From contig JAFFJZ010000002.1 in assembly GCA_018340375.1 (NCBI GenBank), forward strand, positions 63,110,001-63,174,000: DNA of 64,000 nt, in the 5' to 3' direction. This document shows positions 33,738 through 42,229 of the stretch, in pieces. This DNA comes from Gonatopus flavifemur. Lineage: Eukaryota; Arthropoda; Insecta; Hymenoptera; Dryinidae. The position numbers and the translations under genes are program-made. Position 1 is the first letter of the stretch; the number at the start of each line of letters is the position of its first letter. The notes under the pieces are model-generated. The model ran no database searches. It had not been told where the DNA came from and was given only the letters and a program-made list of their open reading frames with translations.

Positions 33738-34534
33738 TAGACTTGGGCATTGTAGTTTACTTCACTGAAGTAGTTCAGTATATCTCGTTCACTAAATTGA
33801 AGTAGTTCAGTGATATACTTCAATTGAGCTAAATAGTTCAATTATTCTCGTGAAGAATAATCTAATGAAGAATTCGTAAATATCCATGAATTAGGGGGCA
33901 TTTCTTTTGTTCTCTCACATAATGTTCCACGTGAAGTGATAAGGGCATAGAAAATAGAGTCCCTATAACAGGATCTGGGCAACGATGTTGCAAAAATATT
34001 GTGTTCCAAATTTTATCCTTCTGATTTGGTATTTTATCCATTTAAAACCATCAATTTCGTAACATAAGCCATGGATCTATTTTCATTTTACAAACTGAAC
34101 CAAGAATTTAAATTAGTTCTCACTTATTTTGAATAAAGTTCTCACAACTCAATTTAGTATCCTCTATGAACTATTTTTCGGTCCCATTTTCTTTACGTAT
34201 TATTATGCATAATCTAAAATTTACAGTGAATCAAAATTGTATAAGAAATATATTATCATAGTAAAAGATTCTTTTACTATGATAATATATTCTGCGCCCC
34301 TCTCTTTATGGCGATCACGCGATTTCTAGTAACATGCCTCCTCCATTATCCCGAAGGTTGATAAGTCTGAATAAATTGTAGGAACTTCTGTTTAGTAAGA
34401 ATCAGTGGTACAAACATGAAAATATCTAGTGTGAATTACTGAAGTATATCTTTATGAATCTCTGAACTACTTCATTCGGCTCGGTCCAGTGAGCCGCTCT
34501 TTTGAACGGCTCGTTCATGAGTTACACAAGTCTA
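33738..34534. mobile_element. hAT-like MITE, 797 bp, perfect 8-bp target duplication
   Basis: TAGACTTG (33,738) and CAAGTCTA (ending 34,534) are the terminal repeats. TTTCACAC lies immediately outside both (33,730-33,737 and 34,535-34,542), an exact 8-bp duplication. Subterminal GAAGTAGTTCAGT and TGAACTACTTCA words are inverted. It is nested in the foldback element and so is younger than it. Confidence 0.93.
34248..34290. repeat. Perfect 20-bp hairpin with 3-nt loop
   Basis: ATATATTATCATAGTAAAAG, then ATT, then the exact reverse complement. It lies inside the hAT-like MITE, near its middle. Confidence 0.95.
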
Positions 34535-34638
34535 TTTCACACACTCTTCATGTGAAGTAATAGTGAGTTATATTAAACGTATGCGAATCATACCTATTCT
34601 GATTTCATATGATATCTTTATGCAATTGATCCCAACGA

Positions 34639-34712
34639 CGATCAATGGCTAAGTGGATAAGACCCTCGGCTACCATTGTAAAAGTCTCCGGTTCGATCCT
34701 TGCTATGGGGTT
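34639..34712 (+). other. tRNA-like sequence (probable SINE head)
   Basis: The A box TGGCTAAGTGG (34,646-34,656) and the B box GGTTCGATCC (34,690-34,699) are 44 bases apart, the exact tRNA spacing. The would-be acceptor strands (CGATCAA and TATGGGG) do not pair and the T stem is imperfect, so it is not a working tRNA gene. It shares CCGGTTCGATCCTTGC with CGGGTTCAATCCTTGC at 39,125, which suggests a tRNA-derived SINE family. Confidence 0.6.
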
Positions 34713-35416
34713 CGATTTTTGAAATTACATTTCTCAAATTTTATACGCTTCTTTTGTTTCAATTCCCGCTTCGCATACCCTTTGTATCCTTTCCATTCAA
34801 GCTCTCTTTATACTTTTCATTAACGTTTTTGTTACCCTCCAGCATACGCTTCGTTAGCTCTTCTTTCCCGCTTTCATTTTCACCAGGGACAATCTTTGGG
34901 ATATATTTTACAACTTGTAATGGTCGTAACTCCGCAAGAAAGAATCGTAGGTAACCGTTCAATAGCTTATTTTGAAGGAGAAAAATAGTATAAAGTGATG
35001 CAGTTGGAGAGAAAGATCAAGAAAATTTTGTGCGTCCTGTGCATAACCTCAAAAGTGGCAAAAAACTGCATTTTTCGAGTATATACCCTTGAATATCTCA
35101 AAATCCTGACACGATAGTCCACTTCTGGCTTTGGATTCGGATTCTGCGCAGCAAATTACTTCAGTAAATGATCCTCAGCTGCAAAGGGGCGAAAATTTGC
35201 ATTTTTTTCGCAGGCCTGTGTATTTATCATCACCTGAAAATTCCTACAAGAGTTACAAAATCCCAAATTTTTGCTCACAATTTTTTCGAAAACGGATGAA
35301 TCAAACCAAGTTGCTGAATCATTTCTTATTGTTGGGAAGAAAAATACAGTAACTTAGTTTGGATGATTCAATTCAACCATATGCGAGAAAACTGGGACCG
35401 CGCATCTACTAACTTT

Positions 35417-35616
35417 GCACGGAAAATAATGATGTTTAGATAGCTGAAAATTAGTTATGGCAGCTATTTTTTAGCTGTGGCAACAAAGTTTATCGCTATG
35501 GTAGCCAAAATTCAGCTGTTACAGCCATATTTTCTACTTCCCAAATATCAAATACACAAACCAGCTATCACAGCTAATCCCTGGCTACCAAAGCGAATTA
35601 TTTTTTCCGTTTGTAT
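35417..35616. mobile_element. AGCTG-dyad MITE relative of the CAGCAAA family
   Basis: The ends are GCACGGAAAATAAT and AATTATTTTTTCCGT. The interior repeats TATGGCAGCTATTTTTTAGC, CAGCTGTTACAGCC and CACAGCTAATCCCTGGC. Similar relics occur at 41,135, 48,125, 51,564, 58,580, 62,800 and 63,445. Confidence 0.7.
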
Positions 35617-36060
35617 ATCCAAAATACTCCAACATCTCCACATAAAAATTCATAAAACATATTTTACGTTCATAATGAATCGAAGAGATGTCATTCAGAC
35701 GTGATATGTGTTTGAGACGTTCAAAACATATCTCCTTATTTGTTACATGAGACTTGTTAAAATTGTCTGAGAGATATCTTGAGACAAAAATTGTTATGTG
35801 GGTTCACTATAATTCGTATTCCAGGAACTTTGCTTTCGCTACTGATGTTTCTTGCTGTTTCAACAAAGAAAAATCTCCCGACTATGATTAACTAGCTGCG
35901 TAAGAAAAATGGTATGAAAATAATCTGGGAGACATCTAACGGAAAATTTGATGTCAAGCTTGCGAGAATATTGGATTACATTAGAAAAGATTTAACAATA
36001 GTCTTTTGACAAAGTGTGTGCGGTGAAAAAAAAGTTTCGAATTTGGATCATGTCTGGAAT
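35617..36060. other. Non-coding AT-rich stretch
   Basis: No gene, RNA or defined repeat is visible. GAGACGTTC and TGAGACAAA words occur without order. Confidence 0.35.
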
Positions 36061-36067
36061 GTAAGAC

Positions 36068-36560
36068 TCAGCCAAAAAAGCCTACTTTGAGTGTAAAGTA
36101 AGCACAAAAAACAATCACTGACACAATGGGAAAAGCTGAATTTTAGTAAATTTTACAGTTAATAAGAAGTAGTCAATTTGAGCTGTACTTTTTACTATGA
36201 TTGCGCATCACTAAATGTGACTCAATGTGATTTGAAATGAAACTTTTATCCACTTTAAATCGATATTTTATACAAATTTATAGAAATTCCTTACACATTT
36301 TATATAAAATCACACTGAATCACATTATAACTTCAGCCCTAACTCTGAAAGATCCGTCAGCCCAGTTTCTCCTCCCCCTTACAAACACTGTGAGAATTGA
36401 CACTTACATTCAACCCAATATCACCTTATTTTCAAAACGCAGCCAAAACTGGCTCCATTTTAGTTGAAAGTGAGCACCGAAAACAAATGCCGACAGAATG
36501 AAAAGGACTGAAGTTCAATCAAGTTTTCACGTAAAATGCAGCCATATTCAGTCGAACTTT
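36068..36560. repeat. Diverged direct repeat pair, 371-bp offset
   Basis: AGCCAAAA at 36,070 begins a block of about 130 bp: TAAAGTAAGCACAAAAAACA, then GACACAATG, then GCTGAATTTTAG. It is echoed from 36,441 as GAAAGTGAGCACCGAAAACA, then GACAGAATG, then ACTGAAGTTCAA. Direct rather than inverted orientation is unusual in this window. It could be a decayed LTR-like pair or a tandem duplication. Confidence 0.5.
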
Positions 36561-36806
36561 TTATAGTGAAATTTCCTGGTTATTCTCCACGGAAGACTTT
36601 TCTCTCTTCCTCCTCACTTTTTCTTCAAAGAATGAAAAAACATGTAGAAACTTTGCAAGGTTGAGAAAATGGATAGAGAACACTTTCCTACGGGCTAAAC
36701 CGGAATTATGGTCAAATTAATCCACTTTGCGGTGAGTTTAACGAGAATGCTGGTGTAATTAACAGTGTTTTTTGCTATCCATATATTAACTAGAGTTTCG
36801 GTAACT

Positions 36807-36914
36807 CCCATGTAGAACAATGTCAAAATCGTATACAATTATATACAACTTATGTATAAACTCTATTGAAATGTACATAAGTTATATACAATTTTGGGAA
36901 TTTTCCCACGTGGG
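36807..36914. mobile_element. 108-bp MITE with CCCA-GT ends
   Basis: CCCATGTAGAACAATG at the left and ATTTTCCCACGTGGG at the right; the inner ATACAATTATATACAACTTA and AAGTTATATACAATTTTG arms are inverted. Confidence 0.65.
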
Positions 36915-37072
36915 TAGTAGCAACAGTTTATTTTTTCCCTGTACACATATAGTAGATCCGTATCATTGATTTCCATCGCACTAAGAAATTCTATCCACAG
37001 AGAGAAAATCGAAGCTGAGTACAAGTCCAACTCTACGTTTGTAGAAAGAGCAGCCATCCACTACAAAAACTA

Positions 37073-37317
37073 CTCTGAAAACACAGTTTGTTCCAGCCAA
37101 ACAAAACTTTGGTTGAAATGAACGCAAAGAAACTTTTTGGTTGGCTGAAATAAAATTTATTTGGGGTGAACAAAATTTGGTTCACAATAATTAAGGCTTT
37201 CATACAGACAAATAAATTTTATTTATCCTAAATAAATTTTATTTCAGCCAACCAAAAAGTTTCTTTGCGTTCATTTCAACCGAAATTTTGTTTCGCCGAG
37301 ACAAACGTTTTCTCAGT
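37073..37317. mobile_element. Palindromic MITE with AATAAATTTTATTT words
   Basis: GCGTTCATTTCAACC in the right arm is the complement of GGTTGAAATGAACGC in the left arm, and the TTTTTGGTTGGCTGAAATAA arm has an exact partner, TTATTTCAGCCAACCAAAAA. The ends are the CTCTGAAAA/TTTTCTCAG type. Non-coding. Confidence 0.85.
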
Positions 37318-37855
37318 GTGTGGAGAGTTCTTCCTTATTTCGGGGGAGGACTTCAACCCCGAATCGTGGGGGAATTGTCTTTTGATAAAAAAATAGGGAT
37401 TGCCCTTCGATTTGGAAGGACAATTTTGCTTATCGGGTATTAAATTATCCACAAACTAAGGAAAAACTACCAAATTATGGGGAAAAGCCCTTCATGATGG
37501 AGGAACTTTACTTCCACCATTTTCGGGAGGAAATTTCCACAATTATTTTTTAGCGTGTATTATTGTTGAGATAGCTATACAAAAACATTACCATGATTTT
37601 TCCCCAATATTCGATGGTAAAAAGTTTCACCATGAACAGGGAACTTTTCATCCTGATTTGGTGAAATTTTTCCTCACTCTTTTGGAATATTCAACACCCA
37701 AAATTGGAATAGTTCTTCAAAATGGAGATACAATTTCCTATTTTTTTCAATGAAAAATCAATTTCCTTACAATCAGGAGATGGAATCCAACTTTGAAGTG
37801 AGGAAAAACTCCCCATATTCTTCACAGTACAGCTATACACTCTGTGGAAAATGTC
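37318..37855. mobile_element. GGAAAAA/GTGGAGAA-family element, facing arms
   Basis: The left arm carries GAATCGTGGGGGAATTGTC, CCAAATTATGGGGAAAAG and GGAGGAACTTTACTTCCACC. The right arm carries a diverged version in reverse (CAATCAGGAGATGGAATCC, GTGAGGAAAAACTCCCCATA). Related single arms lie at 40,164, 51,250 and, reversed, at 40,845 and 58,680. Confidence 0.6.
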
Positions 37856-37875
37856 AGGCAGAACCGAGCGAAACA

Positions 37876-38113
37876 TACACGGAGAAGAAAGGTCTGCTAA
37901 GAAGTACCATAATTTATAGTGTTTGAGCATCAGTCTTGTCCAGATCAAATTATTTACGTGAAAATACCTCTAAAAGTACCATACTGGCTTGGACTTTTCT
38001 GAAGAAGTATACTACTCTTGTAGATATTTTCATGTAAATAATTTGATCTGGACAAGACTGATGCTCGAACACTATAAAGTATGGTACTTTTTAGCAGATC
38101 TTTTTCTCCGTAT
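37876..38113. mobile_element. Palindromic MITE with TACACGGAGAA ends
   Basis: TACACGGAGAAGAAAGGTCT and AGATCTTTTTCTCCGTATA are inverted. The arms pair for about 85 bp with few mismatches (GAGCATCAGTCTTGTCCAGA against its complement). 238 bp. Confidence 0.9.
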
Positions 38114-38369
38114 AGTGGTTAGGCTTTGAACGGTTTTTATCCCAGGGAATCCGGTCAGAAACTGACAAGCTTTCTACTCGGTGCTGCCTAGAATCACCAA
38201 AATTGCAACATCCTATCAACACCTGATGGATACATTTTTGTCATACGAAGAAAAATAATACAATAAAAATTACAACATTTTCTAATGGATGAGTATCATT
38301 ACCTCTCATCTCTTGGGAAGCATTCCTCAAATGTGAAATTGAATATTTCAACTCCACTAATTTTTACTA
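38114..38369. other. Short single-copy gap
   Basis: I see no gene or repeat in this short spacer between two elements. Confidence 0.4.
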
Positions 38370-38591
38370 CCCCATGTGGAAATTGCCAGAGTTGACAAAT
38401 CGCCCAGTACTGGAAAGGTTGTATTTGCCAGACTTCGGCAAAAACAACTGTTCCTGTTCAGGCCCATTACTGTTTTTCAACTGGCTGTACATGTTTGACG
38501 GAGTTGAGACGGTATTGGTTGGCGTGGACAGACAGTGTTGGGCCAGTAATGAATCAATACTGGCCGGAAAATACACGGATCGTAGTGTAAC

Positions 38592-39035
38592 GGAGCCGCG
38601 CCAGTACTGTGCCAGAGTTGGGATGATCATTCAATATATCCAATCGACAATGAAGGGCCAGGATCGGTAGAGCAATGGCTAACTAGAAAATCGGTAGTCG
38701 ATTGATGTTGCAATTATGATCTTGGCAACTCGGCTGTTGTGGTCAGCCGGAGTCGCGCCAGTATTGAGCCAGAATTGGTATTATGATTCAATATGTTCGA
38801 TAGACGACATAGTACCAGTATTGATGGGACTCTGGTTGACTACGGAATCGGTAGTCGATTGACATTAAAATCACGATTTTGGCAACTTGATTTTTGTAGT
38901 GAGCCGGAGTCGCGCCAGTATCAAGACAGAGTTGGTATGATCATTCAATACGTTCGATAGAGAATAATGAACCAGTATTGGTAGAATCTTTTTTCACTAC
39001 GGAGTCTATGGTAAATTGCGTGACTTCAAGGGAAT
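38592..39035. repeat. 157-bp tandem repeat, nearly three units
   Basis: Units begin GGAGCCGCGCCAGTACTGTG (38,592), GGAGTCGCGCCAGTATTGAG (38,749) and GGAGTCGCGCCAGTATCAAG (38,906), exactly 157 bp apart. Each carries GTTGG, ATTCAATA, TTCGATAGA and GACTACGGAATCGGTAGTCG or variants. The third decays after about 39,030. Confidence 0.9.
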
Positions 39036-39064
39036 TGGTGCAATAAATGGGAATTTAAGTGGTC

Positions 39065-39290
39065 CGTTGTCAACTCGGAGATTAGCTGATGTGATAGAGA
39101 CTCTGTTTCTCACTCGCAGGTCCCGGGTTCAATCCTTGCCCAGTGAATTTCCATAAAACCACTTCCAAAGCGTCTTTCTCAGATAACGGTGATGAGACAA
39201 ATAGATTCACAAAGTTTTGAAAGTTCAAATTCAATGTATTTTTTTTTTCACTTGAAATATAACTCCAGGGATCTCTAATGACCAGCACTG
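39065..39290 (+). other. tRNA-like SINE candidate
   Basis: The A-box-like TTAGCTGATGTGATAGAG (39,082) and the B box GGTTCAATCC (39,126-39,135) are about 43 bases apart, as in a tRNA, with a nearly complete T arm. The acceptor strands do not pair. Roughly 150 bp of non-tRNA sequence follows, including a run of T at about 39,240. It interrupts the CCAGTACTGG element after the 157-bp array. Confidence 0.55.
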
Positions 39291-39370
39291 TGCCAGTACT
39301 AGGTCAGGTTTGAATTCCTACGTAGGATGTATTATTTTGACCCTCTACCACTTCTCATCCAGGTGTGGTA

Positions 39371-39890
39371 GAACAATTGGTTCTGTTGCCATGCTAGAGT
39401 TCCACCATAGTAGGCACACACCAAATATCGCTACCGACGTGGTGGTAAATGATTTACTGGCCCTTATGCAAAATGATGTTATCATTCCGACTACTTGCCA
39501 GTACCGTCCAAACCACTGGCCCAATAATGGTAGGGTTAGATTTGACAATACTGGCAACTCCGGCAACAGTGCTCAGCCAGTGCAGAAACACATCTGTCTA
39601 TCCACATAGCACAAAGCTATGCCAGTGCGGGAATCATTCCGTGCCCAGTACTGGCCGAACAACTGATTCTGTTGCAATGCCAGAGTTCCACCATAGTAGG
39701 TACACACCAAATATCGCTACCGACGTGGTGGTAAATGTTTTACTGGCCCTTATGTAAAATGATGTTATCATTCCGACTCCTTGCCAGTACCGTCCAAACC
39801 ACTGGCCCTATAAGGGCAAGGTTAGATTTGCCAGTACTGGCAACTCTGGCAACAGTACCGCGCCAGTAGCGGCCTGTGTGTACATTTCCA
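39371..39890. repeat. 286-bp tandem duplication
   Basis: Copy one starts GAACAATTGGTTCTGTTGCC at 39,371. Copy two starts GAACAACTGATTCTGTTGC at 39,657. They remain about 95% alike through CACACACCAAATATCGCTAC and GCCAGTACCGTCCAAACCAC to the element's end. Apparent open frames in both copies come from the duplication. Confidence 0.9.
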
Positions 39891-39896
39891 CATGGG

Positions 39897-40163
39897 ACAT
39901 TATGTGGAGAAGCCTTTGAGACCGTCAGTCACTTAAATTGTGACGACATTTGACAACACAACATTATTTCTATATTCTGAATTTCAAACACAATCATTCC
40001 AAAAAGTTGCCATTAGTTTTCAATAGAACGTCCCAAGTACATGATTCCGGATAAAATCGAGCAGAAATTTTGTCACTTTTTGACCGAATTTTCTGGAAAA
40101 ATATCGTTCAAAAGCTAGAAACCATGTTCTACTCGGTTTTGCATGGCATTTTCAGCAGAGTAG
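39897..40163. other. Short non-coding gap
   Basis: I see nothing to annotate beyond AT-rich sequence. Confidence 0.4.
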
Positions 40164-41060
40164 TGATCACTGTAAAAAGTATGGGAAGTTTTTCTTCATA
40201 CTGTTGGTGGATTTCCTCCCCTCATCGTGGGAGAACTGTTTTTCCATCAGAGATGAGGGATTTTTCCACTTGTTTGAGAAATTATTTTGTTTTTTGGATG
40301 TTAAATTCTTTACAAATGAAGGAAAAGCCCGCCAAATTATGGTGAAGAATTCCCCATACATGAAGGAACTTTGCTGCCACCATCTGTTGGGGGAAAATTC
40401 CACAATTATGTTTTACATTGTCCGTAATTAGTGAACCAAATCACAACAGGTAAAAATTTCCAGATTTTTGATAAATTCATCGAATTTCTTCGGTAGATGA
40501 CTGAAAAATCGATATATTCACTACATTTCTGTAGGGGTTAATTGCTGCTTGAATTACTGAAGAATTTTCGCATAAATTCACCGATTTTTCCTTAAACCCG
40601 GAAAAAAATGATTAAAAGTTTGGTCAAATCTAAACAGATCTATTAAGATCCGAAAGACTGCGATTTTGGCTTGTGCGTGTCATAATGTATGTGAAAAATC
40701 GAATTCATATACAGACAGATATCACAAAATCCCTGACAATTGAACCATCTTACTGCTCTGCTTAATTGAATGTAATATTCAATTCAGATCTAACGAGATG
40801 TACTCAGATCCCCGGGAGCGTAGAACAATATTCCGCTAAAAATTCCAAAGTTCCACCATGGATAGAGACCTTCTCACCTTGATTTGCTAGACTTTTCCTC
40901 CACTCCTTGGAAAATTTAACATCGGAGGAACAAAGTCATTCCTCAACATGGCAAAAAAGTCCTCTATTTCTGATGAAAAAGCAATCCTGAATGGTGTTCT
41001 TCATGATTTCCTGGTCTTTTCGCATTCTCCTCGAAACTACGCGAGCTGAAAATTACTGTT
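40164..41060. mobile_element. GGAAAAA/GTGGAGAA-family element with nested DNA
   Basis: The left arm (40,164-40,425) has ATCGTGGGAGAACTGTTTTT, GCCAAATTATGGTGAAGAA and GCCACCATCTGTTGGGGG, parallel to 37,318 and 51,250. A diverged reverse arm lies at 40,845-41,060 (AGTTCCACCATGGATAGAG, CCTTGATTTGCTAGAC). A palindromic stretch (40,440-40,595) and a truncated AGATCT-family copy (40,596-40,818) lie between. Confidence 0.55.
40596..40818 (-). mobile_element. AGATCT-family MITE, truncated copy
   Basis: ACCCGGAAAAAAATGATT, then CAGATCTATTAAGATC, GCGATTTTGGCTTGTG and TATATACAGACAGATATC-like sequence match the right half of 48,244-48,612 in the opposite orientation. It keeps the unique half but only two or three AGATCT words; most of the array is missing. 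Confidence 0.85.
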
Positions 41061-41134
41061 CACCTCCTCCTTTTCACTGGTATAGCTATTTATCAGTTAT
41101 TACATCAGAAAATCGTAGTTCTGACTGCAAGGGT

Positions 41135-41312
41135 TTTGTGATTGATATTTGGATAGCCAAATAATTTAACCGCGAAATTTTTGCTGCGGCAACTACGTTT
41201 CTTGCTGTTACCGTTAAGTGAGTGACTGTGATAGCTAGAAAATATCTCCGGTAGATAATTTTTAGTTATTCACATAATAGGTAATTATTTTTCCCCTTCG
41301 TCGTTTGTTACA
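41135..41312. mobile_element. AGCTG-dyad MITE relic
   Basis: GATATTTGGATAGCCAAATA, GCTGCGGCAACTACGTTTCT and GCTGTTACCGTTAAGTGAGT match 62,800-62,975 in the same order. The ends are eroded; the right end may be TTATTTTTCCCC at 41,287. Confidence 0.6.
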
Positions 41313-41314
41313 TG

Positions 41315-41707
41315 CACTGAGAAAAAGGATTAGTGAAATGAACGAAAACGTAGTTGACTCAACTACGTTAGGAGGTTAAATACGTTCAACCAACTCTGGA
41401 GGTTGCATTGAATCATTCCTCAGGTTGGCCGACTCTGTTGAGTCAACTAGGGGAATGATTGGGACAATGAAAAATAGTTTCCGTCAAGTATCCATATACA
41501 TTTGGCACAAAATAACGAAGCATTGATGTGATTTGTTGACGTTGACGCACATTGATTCATAAAATCAAGTGATATCTTTGAGACAATGGAAGATGGCGTA
41601 GCTGAGTCTACAATTTCCAAGTCTTTTCAACTAAATATTCGTTGATTCATTCATAAATTCTTCAACTACGCGTGGTGGTTAATGGCACTTTTATTTTTTT
41701 CTCAGTG
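41315..41707. mobile_element. MITE with CACTGAGAAAAA ends and GTTGACTCAAC words
   Basis: CACTGAGAAAAAGG (41,315) and TTTTTTTCTCAGTG (ending 41,707) are inverted. The words GTAGTTGACTCAACTACG and TGTTGAGTCAACTAGG recur, and CTTCAACTACGCG lies near the right end. 393 bp, non-coding. Confidence 0.8.
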
Positions 41708-41711
41708 TGGA

Positions 41712-42135
41712 AAGTTCAGACGATTTTGAGGATTCTTTTACACATCCACATCTCCAGCACGTTCAACTTTCGTGAGTTGTCCTCATCCAAGATCTAAGAC
41801 TCACCACCATACGAAAGGGCTTAGTATGATGTCAAGTAAGAGACTATGGCTCTCGAAGAAGGCGCTCATTCGATTGGAGGTGGATCTGGCTTTCCCAAAC
41901 TTCGGTAATGATAGTGCCAAGGATGATTGTACTGTTCTACTCATAGAATTAAAACTTGTTCATTTCCATTATCTTGGTGTTTTTCACGTGGATATTGATA
42001 CCAAATTAGTTGCTGGGGCGTGTAATGTTATTCATCAGGGCTTGCAGGTCTTCTAAGTTGCCTGCAAAGATTATAGTCGTATCTGCATATCTCATGTTAT
42101 TCAGTCGTAATCCATTTAACAGAATACGCTACGCG
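41712..42135 (-). pseudogene. Non-LTR retrotransposon reverse transcriptase fragment
   Basis: Read on the minus strand, 42,120 to 41,890 gives NGLRLNNMRYAD, TTIIFAGNLEDLQALMNN, then ITRPSN-stop-FGINIHVKNTKIMEMNKF. This is the palm region of a LINE reverse transcriptase, around the catalytic YADD box. Here one Asp of YADD is missing, so the box reads YAD-T. Further on, in another frame, come traces of the thumb region and, at 41,785-41,712, RKLNVLEMWMCKRILKIV. At least three in-frame stops and frameshifts are present. The family is of the arthropod endonuclease-reverse transcriptase type; I cannot name the clade. It is a dead, 5'-truncated fragment of about 140 residues. Confidence 0.85.
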
Positions 42136-42229
42136 AGGAAAGAAAAATTCTTCAAAAATATTCACAGAAATTATATTTCACTAGGATCAAAGGCGGTTTT
42201 TATTCAATTTTTATTCTTAATAACCATGT

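Larger units (their letters stand above)
33307..35220. mobile_element. 1.9-kb foldback element, CACAGGCCTGC ends
   Basis: The left end CACAGGCCTGCAAAAAAAAT (33,307) and the right end CGCAGGCCTGTG (ending 35,220) begin inverted arms of about 190 bp with high identity. TAT flanks each side. Weaker inverted similarity continues inward (CCCCTGGTGAAAATGAAG on the left, CATTTTCACCAGGGACAA on the right). In one direction on each arm both versions would read Pro-Gly-Glu-Asn-Glu. The middle is occupied by a hAT-like MITE and a tRNA-like sequence. No transposase was recognised. Confidence 0.85.
38370..39896. mobile_element. 1.5-kb CCAGTACTGG-word element with CCCATGTGGAAAT ends
   Basis: CCCCATGTGGAAATTGCC (38,370) and GTACATTTCCACATGGG (ending 39,896) are the inverted ends. 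The interior is full of CCAGTACTGG and degenerate forms; in the right end they fall every 10 bp (GCCAGTACTG, GCAACTCTGG, CAACAGTACC, GCGCCAGTAG). It contains two tandem duplications (157 bp and 286 bp) and a tRNA-like insertion. AATGATGTTATCATTCCGAC occurs twice. Confidence 0.8.

Noticed and set aside
34639..34712. Functional tRNA gene
   Set aside because: A and B boxes are present but the acceptor strands do not pair and the T stem is imperfect.
39310..39757. Duplicated open frames of about 100 codons
   Set aside because: They result from the 286-bp tandem duplication of non-coding MITE sequence.
41772..42056. 94-codon open frame on the plus strand
   Set aside because: It is the antisense of the LINE reverse-transcriptase relic.
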